Source: Desulforamulus ferrireducens (GTDB lineage: Bacteria; Bacillota; Desulfotomaculia; Desulfotomaculales; Desulfotomaculaceae). Taken from it: a DNA stretch of 64,000 bases. The stretch lies in NCBI RefSeq assembly GCF_002005145.1, contig NZ_CP019698.1, forward strand, positions 1,922,001 through 1,986,000, written 5' to 3'. This document shows, in pieces, positions 7,667-15,929 of the stretch; within the stretch, counting starts at the first letter, position 1; each line of letters starts with the position of its first letter. A model generated the notes under the pieces. The model was not told the origin of the DNA. It made no database searches and saw only the letters and a program-made list of their open reading frames with translations. The position numbers and the translations under genes are program-made.

Positions 7667-9298
7667 TTATTTCTTACCCTTTTTAGCCCATTCCATTTGA
7701 CGCAGTTGTACCCGACGGATTTTTCCGCTGACGGTTTTAGGTAGTTCCTCCACAAATTCAATTTCCCGGGGGTATTTATAGGGTGCGGTGACCTTTTTAA
7801 CATGGTCCTGCAGTTCTTTCACCAGTTGCGGTGAGGGTTGATAGCCCTCGGTGAGCACCACAAAGGCCTTAACAATTTCTCCCCGCAGCTCATCAGGGCT
7901 GGCAACCACTGCGGATTCAGCCACTGCTTCATGTTCGATGAGGGCACTCTCCACTTCAAAGGGGCCAATGCGGTAACCGGATGCTAAGATAACATCATCC
8001 GCTCGACCAACAAACCAAAAATATCCATCGGCATCCTTAACGGCACGGTCACCGGTGATGTACCATGGCCCACGGAAACAGCGTTGCGTACGTTCAGGCT
8101 CCAGCCAGTATTCCTTAAACAGACCGGCAGGACGCTCCGGTGCTACTTTAATGGCAATATCACCTTCTTTTCCGGGAGGTAGGATATTACCGGCATCGTC
8201 AATCACTTCCACCTCGAAGCCGGGGGCTGGTTTACCCATGGAACCCTGCCGTACCGGTACACCGGGAAAATTGCCAATCACAATAACCGTCTCCGTCTGA
8301 CCGTAGCCATCCCGGATAGTAATCCCGGTGGCCTTTTTCCAGGTCTCAATAACCTCTGGATTCAGTGGTTCACCCGCACCGGTGCAGCTACGCAAGGTGG
8401 GGAAACTATATTGGGATAGATCTTCCAGTACCAGCATGCGATAATTGGTGGGTGCACCACAGAAGGTGGTAATGGGATACTTCTGTAACAGTTCCAAACA
8501 ACGCTTAGTATTAAAACGACTTTCATGGTGAACAAATAAGGCTGCTCCCATATGCCAGGGGCCAAAAATGCTGCTCCAACCGGCCTTGCCCCAACCGGTA
8601 TCGGACAGATTCCAGTGCAGGTCTTCCGGCGTTAAATCCAACCAGTACTTGCCGGTGACAAAGTGAGCATAGGGGTAAGTGGCATGGGTATGTAAGGTCA
8701 TTTTAGGATTGCCCGTGGTTCCGGAAGTAAAGAAAAGGATAGCTCCATCGTCACTTTTGGTTTTGACAACGGTAAAATCAGTGCTATGTTTCTCTATTTC
8801 AGATTGATAATGCAGCCAGCCTTCTCTGGGTTCCCCTACCACTATCCTGAGCTTCAAGGTATCAATGCCCTGCTTAATTTCATCCACCTTATTAGCCGTT
8901 TTGGCATCAGAAATGATGGCCACTGCCTTAGCTGTTTCAATACGGAAGGCTAAATCCTTGGTGGTCAGTTGAACCGTACCAGGACTAACAATGGCACCAA
9001 TCTTTAAACAGGCCAAGAAGGTTTCCCACCATTCAATATAGCGGGGCATAATGAGGATCACCACATCCCCTGCCTTAATACCCTGCTGTACCAACAGATT
9101 TGCCAATTGGTTAGAGCGTTCTTTAAAATCCTTAAAGGTTCTTCTGATTTCCCGATCGTTTTCATCCACCCAAAGCATGGCTAACTTATTGGGGTTTTCT
9201 GCCCATTTATCTACAACATCCCCGGCAAAATTAAAATACTCTGGTACGTTCCATTTAAATTCCTTGCGTTCCTTTTCATAATCTAACATGTTGCTCAT
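7667..9298 (-). CDS. AMP-forming acyl-CoA synthetase, medium-chain/acetyl-CoA synthetase-like
   Basis: A 543-residue member of the ANL superfamily that activates a carboxylic acid as acyl-AMP and then forms the CoA thioester. Visible motifs are the P-loop FFTSGTTGNPKM (about residue 190), GYGQTE (about 335), YITGDR (about 415) and the C-terminal KTVSGKIRR, whose lysine performs adenylation and is the usual target of protein acetylation. The overall pattern (SDTGWGKAGWSS and the GAPTNYR segment) is that of the medium-chain acyl-CoA ligase group; the acid substrate is not predictable. The ATG at 9298 follows GGAGGGG. An acuA-type acetyltransferase gene about 10 kb away could modify it. Confidence 0.9.
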   Translation of the reverse strand: MSNMLDYEKERKEFKWNVPEYFNFAGDVVDKWAENPNKLAMLWVDENDREIRRTFKDFKERSNQLANLLVQQGIKAGDVVILIMPRYIEWWETFLACLKIGAIVSPGTVQLTTKDLAFRIETAKAVAIISDAKTANKVDEIKQGIDTLKLRIVVGEPREGWLHYQSEIEKHSTDFTVVKTKSDDGAILFFTSGTTGNPKMTLHTHATYPYAHFVTGKYWLDLTPEDLHWNLSDTGWGKAGWSSIFGPWHMGAALFVHHESRFNTKRCLELLQKYPITTFCGAPTNYRMLVLEDLSQYSFPTLRSCTGAGEPLNPEVIETWKKATGITIRDGYGQTETVIVIGNFPGVPVRQGSMGKPAPGFEVEVIDDAGNILPPGKEGDIAIKVAPERPAGLFKEYWLEPERTQRCFRGPWYITGDRAVKDADGYFWFVGRADDVILASGYRIGPFEVESALIEHEAVAESAVVASPDELRGEIVKAFVVLTEGYQPSPQLVKELQDHVKKVTAPYKYPREIEFVEELPKTVSGKIRRVQLRQMEWAKKGKK

Positions 9299-9333
9299 AC
9301 AAACCCCTCCGTTTTGTCTGTCAATACTAATAC

Positions 9334-9369
9334 TAATTATGCAAGAAAATTTACTGATTAGTTATGCAA
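9334..9369 (-). promoter_or_regulatory. Direct repeat in the acyl-CoA synthetase promoter region
   Basis: TAATTATGCAA (9334-9344) and TAGTTATGCAA (9359-9369) repeat with a period of 25 bases in the AT-rich region upstream of the start at 9298. The TATAAT on the minus strand near 9373-9378 lies just upstream. The repeat could be an operator, but no regulator can be named. Confidence 0.35.
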
Positions 9370-9404
9370 TTAATTATAGCAGATTATGTCAAGATATGGA
9401 CATG

Positions 9405-9430
9405 AAAAAGGGGCAAGCTGACCCCTTTTA
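9405..9430 (-). terminator. Terminator of the glycan cluster
   Basis: AAAAGGGG (9406-9413) and CCCCTTTT (9422-9429) form the stem, with TTTTT on the minus strand after it. It overlaps the stop of the epimerase gene. Confidence 0.8.
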
Positions 9431-10399
9431 GGAATAATTATTTTTTTTCGAACAATTTAGATACCATTCAATGGTGGCTGCCAACCCCTGTTCCAAAGTT
9501 TTTTGGGGCTGCCATTTTAACAGCTGGCGAGCCAGCGTTACATCTACACAATAGGCGAATTGTTCGTCACTTTGATAGGGCTTGGCCCCTAACTTAAGCA
9601 GATGCCGGCAACCAAGCATGCTGGCGGCTAATTCTGCCACTTCCCGCAGGGGTAAGGAGACGCCACTGCCAATATTAAATACTCCCCCGGCAGCGGCAGG
9701 GTTGCAGGCTGCCCGCCAGATGGCTTCTACCACATCGGTAATGTAAATAAAATCACGGTATTGTTCCCCCGCTGTCATGGCAAAGGTCTTGCCCGCCAAA
9801 AGACTTCTCAATAATTGGGCAATAAAAAATTGTTCCCCCTGGCCCGGTCCATAAACAACAGTGGGTCGTAAAACAGTTACTGGTAATTGAAAATAATGCC
9901 CGGCTAAAAGCCCCAGGTTGGTGGTGGCAGCTTTGGCTGCACCATAGGCAGTAAGCGGACGCAGTGCCTGGTTTTCCCGGTAAGGGGCAGCACTGCGCCC
10001 ATATTCAGCGGCGCTGCCCATCATGATGATGGCTTTACATGGGCTACCCTGCAGTGAACGCAGTAAATTCATGGTACCCCATAGATTTACCTGATAAGCC
10101 TGCTGCACTGCCGCCCAGGATCGCCCCACAGGTCGTACCCCTGCCAGATGAATGATAACCTCCGGGGCAAAACTCCGAACTTCGTGCTTTAACTTGGGGT
10201 AGTCCAAAAGATCGGCCTGAATTTTTAATCCCAAGTCTGGTTTCGCCGAGGTCTTATCACGGGTTATGGTGGCCAGGGTGACCCCTTCTTTGAGCAGCCG
10301 GTTGACCAAATGTCTCCCCACAAAGCCAGAGGCTCCAGTAACCAATACCCTAGTATTTACCCCAACATTTTCACTTCCTTTAAGTATTGACGATACCAT
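9428..10399 (-). CDS. NAD-dependent epimerase/dehydratase (extended SDR), sugar nucleotide modification
   Basis: An extended short-chain dehydrogenase acting on a nucleotide sugar, most likely the product of the RfbG reaction encoded next to it. Features are the Rossmann motif GASGFVG near the N-terminus, the catalytic YGAAK (Y-x3-K) near residue 145 and the RPTVVYGPGQ and YRDFIYITDVVEA segments typical of sugar epimerases and reductases. The start is doubtful. The ATG at 10399 overlaps the previous gene by 43 bases and an ATG at 10435 overlaps it by more; neither has a good ribosome site, so translation is probably coupled. It may be a 4-reductase or a 3,5-epimerase-like enzyme; the exact reaction is open. 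Confidence 0.82.
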   Translation of the reverse strand: MVSSILKGSENVGVNTRVLVTGASGFVGRHLVNRLLKEGVTLATITRDKTSAKPDLGLKIQADLLDYPKLKHEVRSFAPEVIIHLAGVRPVGRSWAAVQQAYQVNLWGTMNLLRSLQGSPCKAIIMMGSAAEYGRSAAPYRENQALRPLTAYGAAKAATTNLGLLAGHYFQLPVTVLRPTVVYGPGQGEQFFIAQLLRSLLAGKTFAMTAGEQYRDFIYITDVVEAIWRAACNPAAAGGVFNIGSGVSLPLREVAELAASMLGCRHLLKLGAKPYQSDEQFAYCVDVTLARQLLKWQPQKTLEQGLAATIEWYLNCSKKNNYS

Positions 10400-11346
10400 T
10401 CTATGGTTTCGCTGAGTCCTTGGGCTAACTCCCATTGAGGTGACCAGGCCAACAACTGCCTGGCTTTGCTGCTGTCGCTGTACTGGTTATCAATTTCCCC
10501 CGCCAGGGCACCTTTACCACGAATAATGGGCTGCAAATTCCGGCCTGATACCTTAATGATTTCTTCAACAATCTCCTTCACTGAGTAGGGGCGCTGGGGA
10601 GCAAAATTAAAGGCTTGACCCATGATCTCCTGACGATGCACATTCTCTGCTAAACAAAGATAAGCCGCCACGGCATCTTCCACATACATATATTCCCGCA
10701 GGGGATTGCCATCGCTGCGAATAACTGGTGGCCGCTCCTGCAGTACAGCCTTGATCGTACCAGGTACTATGCGATTAAAGTTTAAGTCTCCACCACCATA
10801 AATATTGGCCATGCGGGAAATTGCCACCGGCAGTCCATAGGTGTAGTAAAAGCTTTGCGCCAGCAGATCGCAGCAGGATTTAGAAACATCGTAGGGATGT
10901 CTGCCCACCAAAGGATGGTCTTCTCGATAGGGTAATTTCTCCTGTGGACCGTAGGCTTTATCACTGGAGGCAACTACCACCCGTTCCACCGTTGGCGATA
11001 GCCGACAGGCCTCTAATACTACCCAGGTTCCTTTGATATTGGATTCAAAGGTGGATAGGGGTGATCTGTTGGCAATGGTGACAATGGTTTGGGCTGCCAG
11101 ATGAAAGACGGTATCTATTTCGTATTCTGCCAGCACTCGGCTGACAAATTGAAAATCGGTAATATCCCCCTGGGCAGTGGCCATACCCTTGATGGTGCCC
11201 TGGCGATATAGATTGCTAAAACCCACGTAATCTCGGATGATACCCACTACCCTGGCACCGTAGCCAACCAGTTTTCTGCTTAACCAACTACCTATCATAC
11301 CGGTACAGCCGGTAATTAATACATTTTTATCCTGCCAGAGGTTCAT
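10357..11346 (-). CDS. rfbG: CDP-glucose 4,6-dehydratase-like enzyme
   Basis: A protein of 329 residues that would convert CDP-glucose to CDP-4-keto-6-deoxyglucose. It starts MNLWQDKNVLITGCTGMIGSW, with the NAD-binding GxxGxxG, and shows the S-x24-Y-x3-K pattern (VVASSDKAYG, then YDVSKS) and the NIYGGGD and REYMYVEDAV segments found in RfbG. The ATG at 11346 follows GGGAGGTGGGG and overlaps the rfbF stop in an ATGA, so the two genes are translationally coupled. Its position directly after the cytidylyltransferase supports the CDP-glucose assignment over dTDP-glucose dehydratases. Confidence 0.87.
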   Translation of the reverse strand: MNLWQDKNVLITGCTGMIGSWLSRKLVGYGARVVGIIRDYVGFSNLYRQGTIKGMATAQGDITDFQFVSRVLAEYEIDTVFHLAAQTIVTIANRSPLSTFESNIKGTWVVLEACRLSPTVERVVVASSDKAYGPQEKLPYREDHPLVGRHPYDVSKSCCDLLAQSFYYTYGLPVAISRMANIYGGGDLNFNRIVPGTIKAVLQERPPVIRSDGNPLREYMYVEDAVAAYLCLAENVHRQEIMGQAFNFAPQRPYSVKEIVEEIIKVSGRNLQPIIRGKGALAGEIDNQYSDSSKARQLLAWSPQWELAQGLSETIEWYRQYLKEVKMLG

Positions 11347-12125
11347 TTTAACCCCACCTCCCAGGGGGCCTCTCCCCTTCGCCAAAGATTATTTAGCTGT
11401 TCCATATCCCGATAGGTATCCATACATTGCCAGTAACCCCGATGCTTATATATCCTTAATTGTCCTTCCCTGGCCAATCTTTCCAGTGGTTCCCTTTCTA
11501 AAACACAATTATTTTCATTGGTCAAATAGTTAAGGAATTCCCGTCGAAAAACAAAGAAACCACCATTTATCCAACCCCTGTTAACCTGAGTTTTTTCGCT
11601 GAATTCCTTAACCACGTCCCCTTCCACCGTAAGTTCCCCAAACCGGGAAAGGGGTCGCACCCCTGTCACCGTAGCGATACAACCATGACTGCGATGAAAC
11701 TCGTACAGTTCCTTAAGGTTAACGTTACTTAGACCGTCACCATAGGTAACCATAAAATCCTGCTGATCACCCAGATAATGTTCTATCCTTTTCAACCGGC
11801 AACCGGTCATGGCTTCTACTCCCGTGTCTACCAAAGTCACTTGCCAATCTAATTGGGACCTTTGATGAACCTTTACCTGTGGTCTGGGAAAAAAACTTAT
11901 GGTTAGGTCACTGTTCATTAACTCATAATGTAGAAAATATTGTTTAATGGTTTCACCCAGATAGCCCAGGCAGAGGACAAAATCTTTAAAACCATAATGG
12001 GCATACAGTTTCATGATGTGCCAAAGGATGGGTTTTTCACCCACCATCACCAACGGTTTGGGCCTAAAGACAGTTTCCTCCTTAAGCCGGGTCCCCTTCC
12101 CGCCACACAGAATCACTACTTTCAT
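11343..12125 (-). CDS. rfbF: Glucose-1-phosphate cytidylyltransferase
   Basis: A 260-residue nucleotidyltransferase that makes CDP-glucose from CTP and glucose-1-phosphate, the first step to CDP-dideoxy- or deoxyhexoses. The N-terminal MKVVILCGGKGTRLKEET motif with FRPKPLV is the family signature, and VTYGDGLSNV carries the metal-binding aspartate. The ATG at 12125 follows AAAGGGGTG. The gene overlaps the 3' end of the GT2 gene by 44 bases and the rfbG start by four, which marks a tightly packed operon. Confidence 0.92.
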   Translation of the reverse strand: MKVVILCGGKGTRLKEETVFRPKPLVMVGEKPILWHIMKLYAHYGFKDFVLCLGYLGETIKQYFLHYELMNSDLTISFFPRPQVKVHQRSQLDWQVTLVDTGVEAMTGCRLKRIEHYLGDQQDFMVTYGDGLSNVNLKELYEFHRSHGCIATVTGVRPLSRFGELTVEGDVVKEFSEKTQVNRGWINGGFFVFRREFLNYLTNENNCVLEREPLERLAREGQLRIYKHRGYWQCMDTYRDMEQLNNLWRRGEAPWEVGLK

Positions 12126-12831
12126 TCCAAACACCCCTTTTATGGTAGGCGGCAATGTTCCTCAAAAATTCCCACAGGGTTTTGAGCCGCACACTGGAGC
12201 TACCTCCCTGACGACGCCGAAAAACCACCGGCACTTCTCCAATTTTCAGAGCCAAATCATGCGCTTTAAGCATGATCTCTGCGTCCAAAAACCAATCCTT
12301 CGAGGTCAGTCCTAATTGCTCATAGCAATACCTGGTCATAATTTTAGGTGAACCATTTATATCACCAACATTTACCTTAAATGTATATACAAATAGTTTG
12401 TTAAATATGTAAGAGACAACATTTCTCAAGGCACCATCTTCTCGCCGATAACGATTTACTTTGCAAAGATGATAATCATTATTAACAGCCTCGCGAAAAA
12501 CCCTGGTTACATCCCTGGGGTCGATTTGCCCATCGCCGCCCATAAACCCCAGATAATCCCCATTGGCCCACTTGAGGCCGTTGATAATCCCCCAACCATA
12601 ACCTTGATTTTGCATGACCTTCACCACTTTGACAGTGGGGTGTTCCTGGGATAATTGAGTTAAGATGATTCCTGTGCGGTCGGTGGAACCATTATCCACC
12701 AGCACCAGTTCATGATTAATATCTTCCTTGCTTAATTCCTGCAGCAATTCCTTCGTCACTTTAGCAGCATTGGCTTCTTCGTTGTACATAGGTAAAACCA
12801 GGGATAACAATGGTTTGCTGGAGCTTTTCAT
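12082..12831 (-). CDS. Family 2 glycosyltransferase (dolichol-phosphate mannosyltransferase-like)
   Basis: A 249-residue GT2 enzyme with the opening LSLVLPMYNEE, the nucleotide-binding LVLVDNGSTDRT (about residue 45) and GGDGQIDP (about 100, equivalent of the DxD region). No transmembrane segments follow, so it resembles the soluble GT domain of polyprenyl-phosphate sugar transferases. It is the first gene of the minus-strand glycan operon and faces away from the GT-C gene across an intergenic gap of about 125 bases. This suggests that the pair could supply and use a polyprenyl-linked sugar; this is inference from context. Confidence 0.88.
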   Translation of the reverse strand: MKSSSKPLLSLVLPMYNEEANAAKVTKELLQELSKEDINHELVLVDNGSTDRTGIILTQLSQEHPTVKVVKVMQNQGYGWGIINGLKWANGDYLGFMGGDGQIDPRDVTRVFREAVNNDYHLCKVNRYRREDGALRNVVSYIFNKLFVYTFKVNVGDINGSPKIMTRYCYEQLGLTSKDWFLDAEIMLKAHDLALKIGEVPVVFRRRQGGSSSVRLKTLWEFLRNIAAYHKRGVWNESSDSVWREGDPA

Positions 12832-12958
12832 GGCTGCACCCCTTATTACGGCTAACCCCGTTTTCTTTTTCCAGTACCGAGTTTCACCAACATTTAATCG
12901 AACTATACTGGGTATACTAAGGTATAAGTTGGATATAATAGCATTTTCAGGTGAATTT

Positions 12959-14347
12959 ATGAAACAGAGGCTTTTTCTTCCTGGCTCATTAACATTAGTG
13001 AGCTGGCTTGTCCTTTTGCTTGCCAGTTGGCCTAACTCAACTTATACACCCCAGGGTATCTTTCCGCCCTTAATCCTTGCTCTGGTCTTTGTGACGACCT
13101 TTTTCCTTTACATGAAAACCATCTCGGCTGACGCCAAAGCTGCCCGTAACCATGAAGTTATTGTTTGGACCATGGTTTTGACCTTAACTTTAGTAATTCT
13201 TTTTCCCTTCGCCTGTCAGGACGTCTATTACTATATAGCCACCGGACATCTGGCTGAGCGTTACCAAGCCAACCCCTATCTTACCACTGCTCACCAAATT
13301 AAAGACTGGCGCCTGGACCCCTTTCTCAGTGCCACCAACTGGGGTTTTCTCACCAGTGTCTATGGTCCCCTGTGGACAAAGGTTTCCCAATGGCTGGTAG
13401 CCTTAACAAACCAGCAATTTTGGTGTGCCGTTTATATCTTTAAACTTTTCGCAGGTATTATTCACCTGGTCAATACCTTAATCATTGGTTTAACCGCCCG
13501 CCGTTTAGGCTGCAACCCAACCCAGGCCATGTTCATCTATGGCTGGAATCCCCTTTTGTTATTTGAATTGCCCGGTCACGCCCATAACGATGCCTTGCTC
13601 ATTACTTTTATCATTTTAAGTGTCTATGCCCTAACGGTCCTGCGTGGCCTATTTTGCCTACCTTTCTTAACCCTGGCAGTATTAGTAAAATACACACCGG
13701 TTCTTCTGGTGCCATTTTTTTTCGGCTGGCTGATTAAAAAACGCTGGCTGACCAGCCTGCTGCTCGGTGGCTTACTAGCCCTGGCGTTAGTGGTGCTGTG
13801 GTGGTTACCCTATTGGGAAGGAATAACTACCTTGCAGGGTGTGTTAAGGCAGCAAAACTTTTATTCCATTAAATCCTTGCATTATATCCTCTATTTAACA
13901 GCGCAGGACCTGTGGCCGACCGCTGACAAAGCTCTTATATTTAAAATTTTATCCGCTGCTTTATCATTTCTTTTTGTAATGTTTTACCTATGGTTACTGG
14001 CAGGCTTTTGGCGTAGGCAATCGTCCCAGCCATGGCAAGCTCTTTTAAGCAGCGCCGTACTTGTTTTTGTACTTTATTTATTACTTGCTAACAAGTGGTT
14101 TCAACCCTGGTACCTATCCTGGTTACTGGCCTTAGCTCCTTTGTTGCCCTGGCCAAATCCGCTTTTGTCGGTAACCCTGTTTTTATCCCTAACTGCAGAG
14201 TTATCCAGATTACCACAAATGCTGTTGGGTCATTCTCAGGTGGTCATGCACATTCTCACCTTTTTAGTGGCCTGGTGTCCGTTGTTGTTATACTTTGTCC
14301 TGCAGAAAAGCGATTTTCCCGGACGTTCCGATGACAATAGACAATAA
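12959..14347 (+). CDS. Polytopic GT-C type glycosyltransferase (MptB/GT87-like)
   Basis: A 462-residue membrane protein with about eleven to thirteen hydrophobic segments. The first extracytoplasmic loop carries an acidic motif (ACQDVYYYIATG), as in GT-C enzymes that use polyprenyl-phosphate sugars. SVYGPLW and ELPGHAHNDALL resemble the actinobacterial mannosyltransferase MptB/GT87 family. The ATG at 12959 with CAGGTGA upstream is chosen over in-frame starts as far up as 12728, which would extend the protein antisense into the GT2 gene. A TATAAT lies at 12934-12939. It would act at the membrane in cell-surface glycan or glycolipid assembly; donor and acceptor are unknown. Confidence 0.83.
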   Translation: MKQRLFLPGSLTLVSWLVLLLASWPNSTYTPQGIFPPLILALVFVTTFFLYMKTISADAKAARNHEVIVWTMVLTLTLVILFPFACQDVYYYIATGHLAERYQANPYLTTAHQIKDWRLDPFLSATNWGFLTSVYGPLWTKVSQWLVALTNQQFWCAVYIFKLFAGIIHLVNTLIIGLTARRLGCNPTQAMFIYGWNPLLLFELPGHAHNDALLITFIILSVYALTVLRGLFCLPFLTLAVLVKYTPVLLVPFFFGWLIKKRWLTSLLLGGLLALALVVLWWLPYWEGITTLQGVLRQQNFYSIKSLHYILYLTAQDLWPTADKALIFKILSAALSFLFVMFYLWLLAGFWRRQSSQPWQALLSSAVLVFVLYLLLANKWFQPWYLSWLLALAPLLPWPNPLLSVTLFLSLTAELSRLPQMLLGHSQVVMHILTFLVAWCPLLLYFVLQKSDFPGRSDDNRQ

Positions 14348-14443
14348 AAACTGGCTTCATAAAATTTTTGACTTGCTTAGGCAGGATTTGTTCAGCTGCA
14401 GTCGAAATGTTATTTACCATGTAAAAATTGGTAGGTGTTAAAC

Positions 14444-15124
14444 ATGAGTGAAGCAGTGAGTATTAAAGGAACTCGTTACGGGCTGTTAATTCTCCTTGAT
14501 CAGGAAAGAGATTTTGAGGAAATCAAACAGAATTTATATAAGAAAATGAATTCAGCCAGAGGGTTTTTTAAAGGCGCCAAATTTGCCTTTTACCAGGAAC
14601 CTGAGGAGCAGGAACAAAAGCAAGCTCTGGAGCAAATATGTTTGGAGTTTGGCCTAATTCATCAGCCTGATATTCGTACGAAAATAGCCAGCACTCCTCC
14701 CCCTGTATCTTCCCAGGAAATACAGGCCAGCCAACAGAAATCTAACACCAGCAGCGGGAATACCGGTGATACTTTATTGGTCAAAAGAAGTCTGCGCTCC
14801 GGCCAGAAGATACACTACCCTGGTAATGTAGTGGTCCTGGGAGATATTCACCCCGGTGCGGAAGTGGTGGCTTATGGCAATGTACTGGTGATGGGTAGCT
14901 TACGCGGCGTTGTGCACGCCGGTGCCAATGGTAATATTAATGCCCGGGTGGTAGCCCACCGTTTTGCCCCTTCGCAACTGAGAATAGGTACTTCCATTGC
15001 CTGCGCGCCCACAGATGCTTCGGAAATGGCCAATTACCCTGAAATCGCCTATCTTTCCCCGGACAATCAAATCATTGTGGAAACTTACAATAGCAGCCGC
15101 CCCGCCGGCAGAAGCACCAATTAA
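14444..15124 (+). CDS. minC: Septum site-determining protein MinC
   Basis: A 226-residue MinC, the FtsZ-polymerisation inhibitor positioned by MinD. A divergent N-terminal domain (residues 1-75) and a polar, serine/glutamine-rich linker (about 85-110) precede the C-terminal beta-helix domain with the hallmark segments VVVLGDIHPGAEVVAYGN and MGSLRGVVHAGA. The ATG at 14444 has GTAGGTG six bases before it; a GTG at 14435 is in frame but part of that site. No minD is adjacent, unlike the mreBCD-minCD order of many Firmicutes, so it stands as a single gene here. Confidence 0.92.
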   Translation: MSEAVSIKGTRYGLLILLDQERDFEEIKQNLYKKMNSARGFFKGAKFAFYQEPEEQEQKQALEQICLEFGLIHQPDIRTKIASTPPPVSSQEIQASQQKSNTSSGNTGDTLLVKRSLRSGQKIHYPGNVVVLGDIHPGAEVVAYGNVLVMGSLRGVVHAGANGNINARVVAHRFAPSQLRIGTSIACAPTDASEMANYPEIAYLSPDNQIIVETYNSSRPAGRSTN

Positions 15125-15128
15125 AAAC

Positions 15129-15175
15129 AACCCCGGAACCAAGGTCTTAAAACCAACAGTTCCGGGGTTTTTATT
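15129..15175. terminator. Bidirectional terminator between minC and nudF
   Basis: Perfect 11-bp stem AACCCCGGAAC (15129-15139) with GTTCCGGGGTT (15159-15169) and T-rich tails both ways. Confidence 0.9.
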
Positions 15176-15176
15176 A

Positions 15177-15719
15177 TTAAACTCTTTTCAAGTGGTAATG
15201 GGCAGCCAGCAGCCCGGCAATGGATTTAGCGTCTCGTATTTTGCCTGCAAAGATCATCTCTATGGCTTCCTGGAGGGAAACAGACTCCACCTGTACAAAC
15301 TCGTCCTCGTCAGGACTTTGTTCCCCTTTGGTGAGATTTTGCGCCAGGAAAACATGCATTAGCTCATTGGTAAAACCAGGGGTGGTATAAAATTCATTTA
15401 GCTTGACCAAAGAGGCTGCGGCATAACCGGTTTCCTCTTTTAATTCCCTTAGGGCACAGACTTCGGGGGATTCCTGGGGGTCCATTTTCCCCGCCGGAAT
15501 TTCCCGTAATACTTCGCCCACTGGGTAACGATATTGGGATACCAGTAATACCTTGTCATCATCGGTCAGTGCCACCACAGCCACTGCCTGGGAAAATTCA
15601 ACCACCTCCCGGCTACCTTCTTTACCGTTGGGTAATAAAACTTGATCCACCCGTAGATTTAGTATTTTCCCTTCGTAAACCCGCCGGGAAGACAGGGTTT
15701 TTTCTTCTAAGTTCTGCAT
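15177..15719 (-). CDS. nudF: ADP-ribose pyrophosphatase, Nudix family
   Basis: A 180-residue Nudix hydrolase cleaving ADP-ribose to AMP and ribose-5-phosphate. The Nudix box G-x5-E-x7-REL-x-EE-x-G is complete (GKMDPQESPEVCALRELKEETGY begins near residue 79), and the N-terminal RVYEGKILNLRVDQVLLPNG is typical of NudF/YffH. The ATG at 15719 follows AGGAGG; longer in-frame starts up to 15800 lack a site. Single gene with a shared terminator. Confidence 0.92.
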   Translation of the reverse strand: MQNLEEKTLSSRRVYEGKILNLRVDQVLLPNGKEGSREVVEFSQAVAVVALTDDDKVLLVSQYRYPVGEVLREIPAGKMDPQESPEVCALRELKEETGYAAASLVKLNEFYTTPGFTNELMHVFLAQNLTKGEQSPDEDEFVQVESVSLQEAIEMIFAGKIRDAKSIAGLLAAHYHLKRV

Positions 15720-15929
15720 ATTTCCTACGCCTCCTATATGTTTAGTTCTTCCTTTATTCCTTGTCATTAATGATAAATCCTGCAGCCATTGTAGTGGCAA
15801 AAGCCATTGCTGTTGGTTTGCTTAATTTACTATTATGCCATTTCTCAAAAAACACTTGCACCAATTCTCACATTTAATTATTCTAAGAATTATTATATAT
15901 AATTAGTTTGCTAACCAGGGGGTGATACC

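Noticed and set aside
7222-7686. 154-codon plus-strand ORF overlapping the TPP-enzyme start
   Set aside because: It lies antisense to the 5' end of a clear gene and runs through the perfect terminator; only the short ORF at 7499-7585, in another frame, has a ribosome site.
10357-10435. Frameshift joining rfbG and the epimerase into one fusion
   Set aside because: Both proteins are full-length for their families with separate Rossmann motifs; an overlap with coupled translation explains the arrangement.
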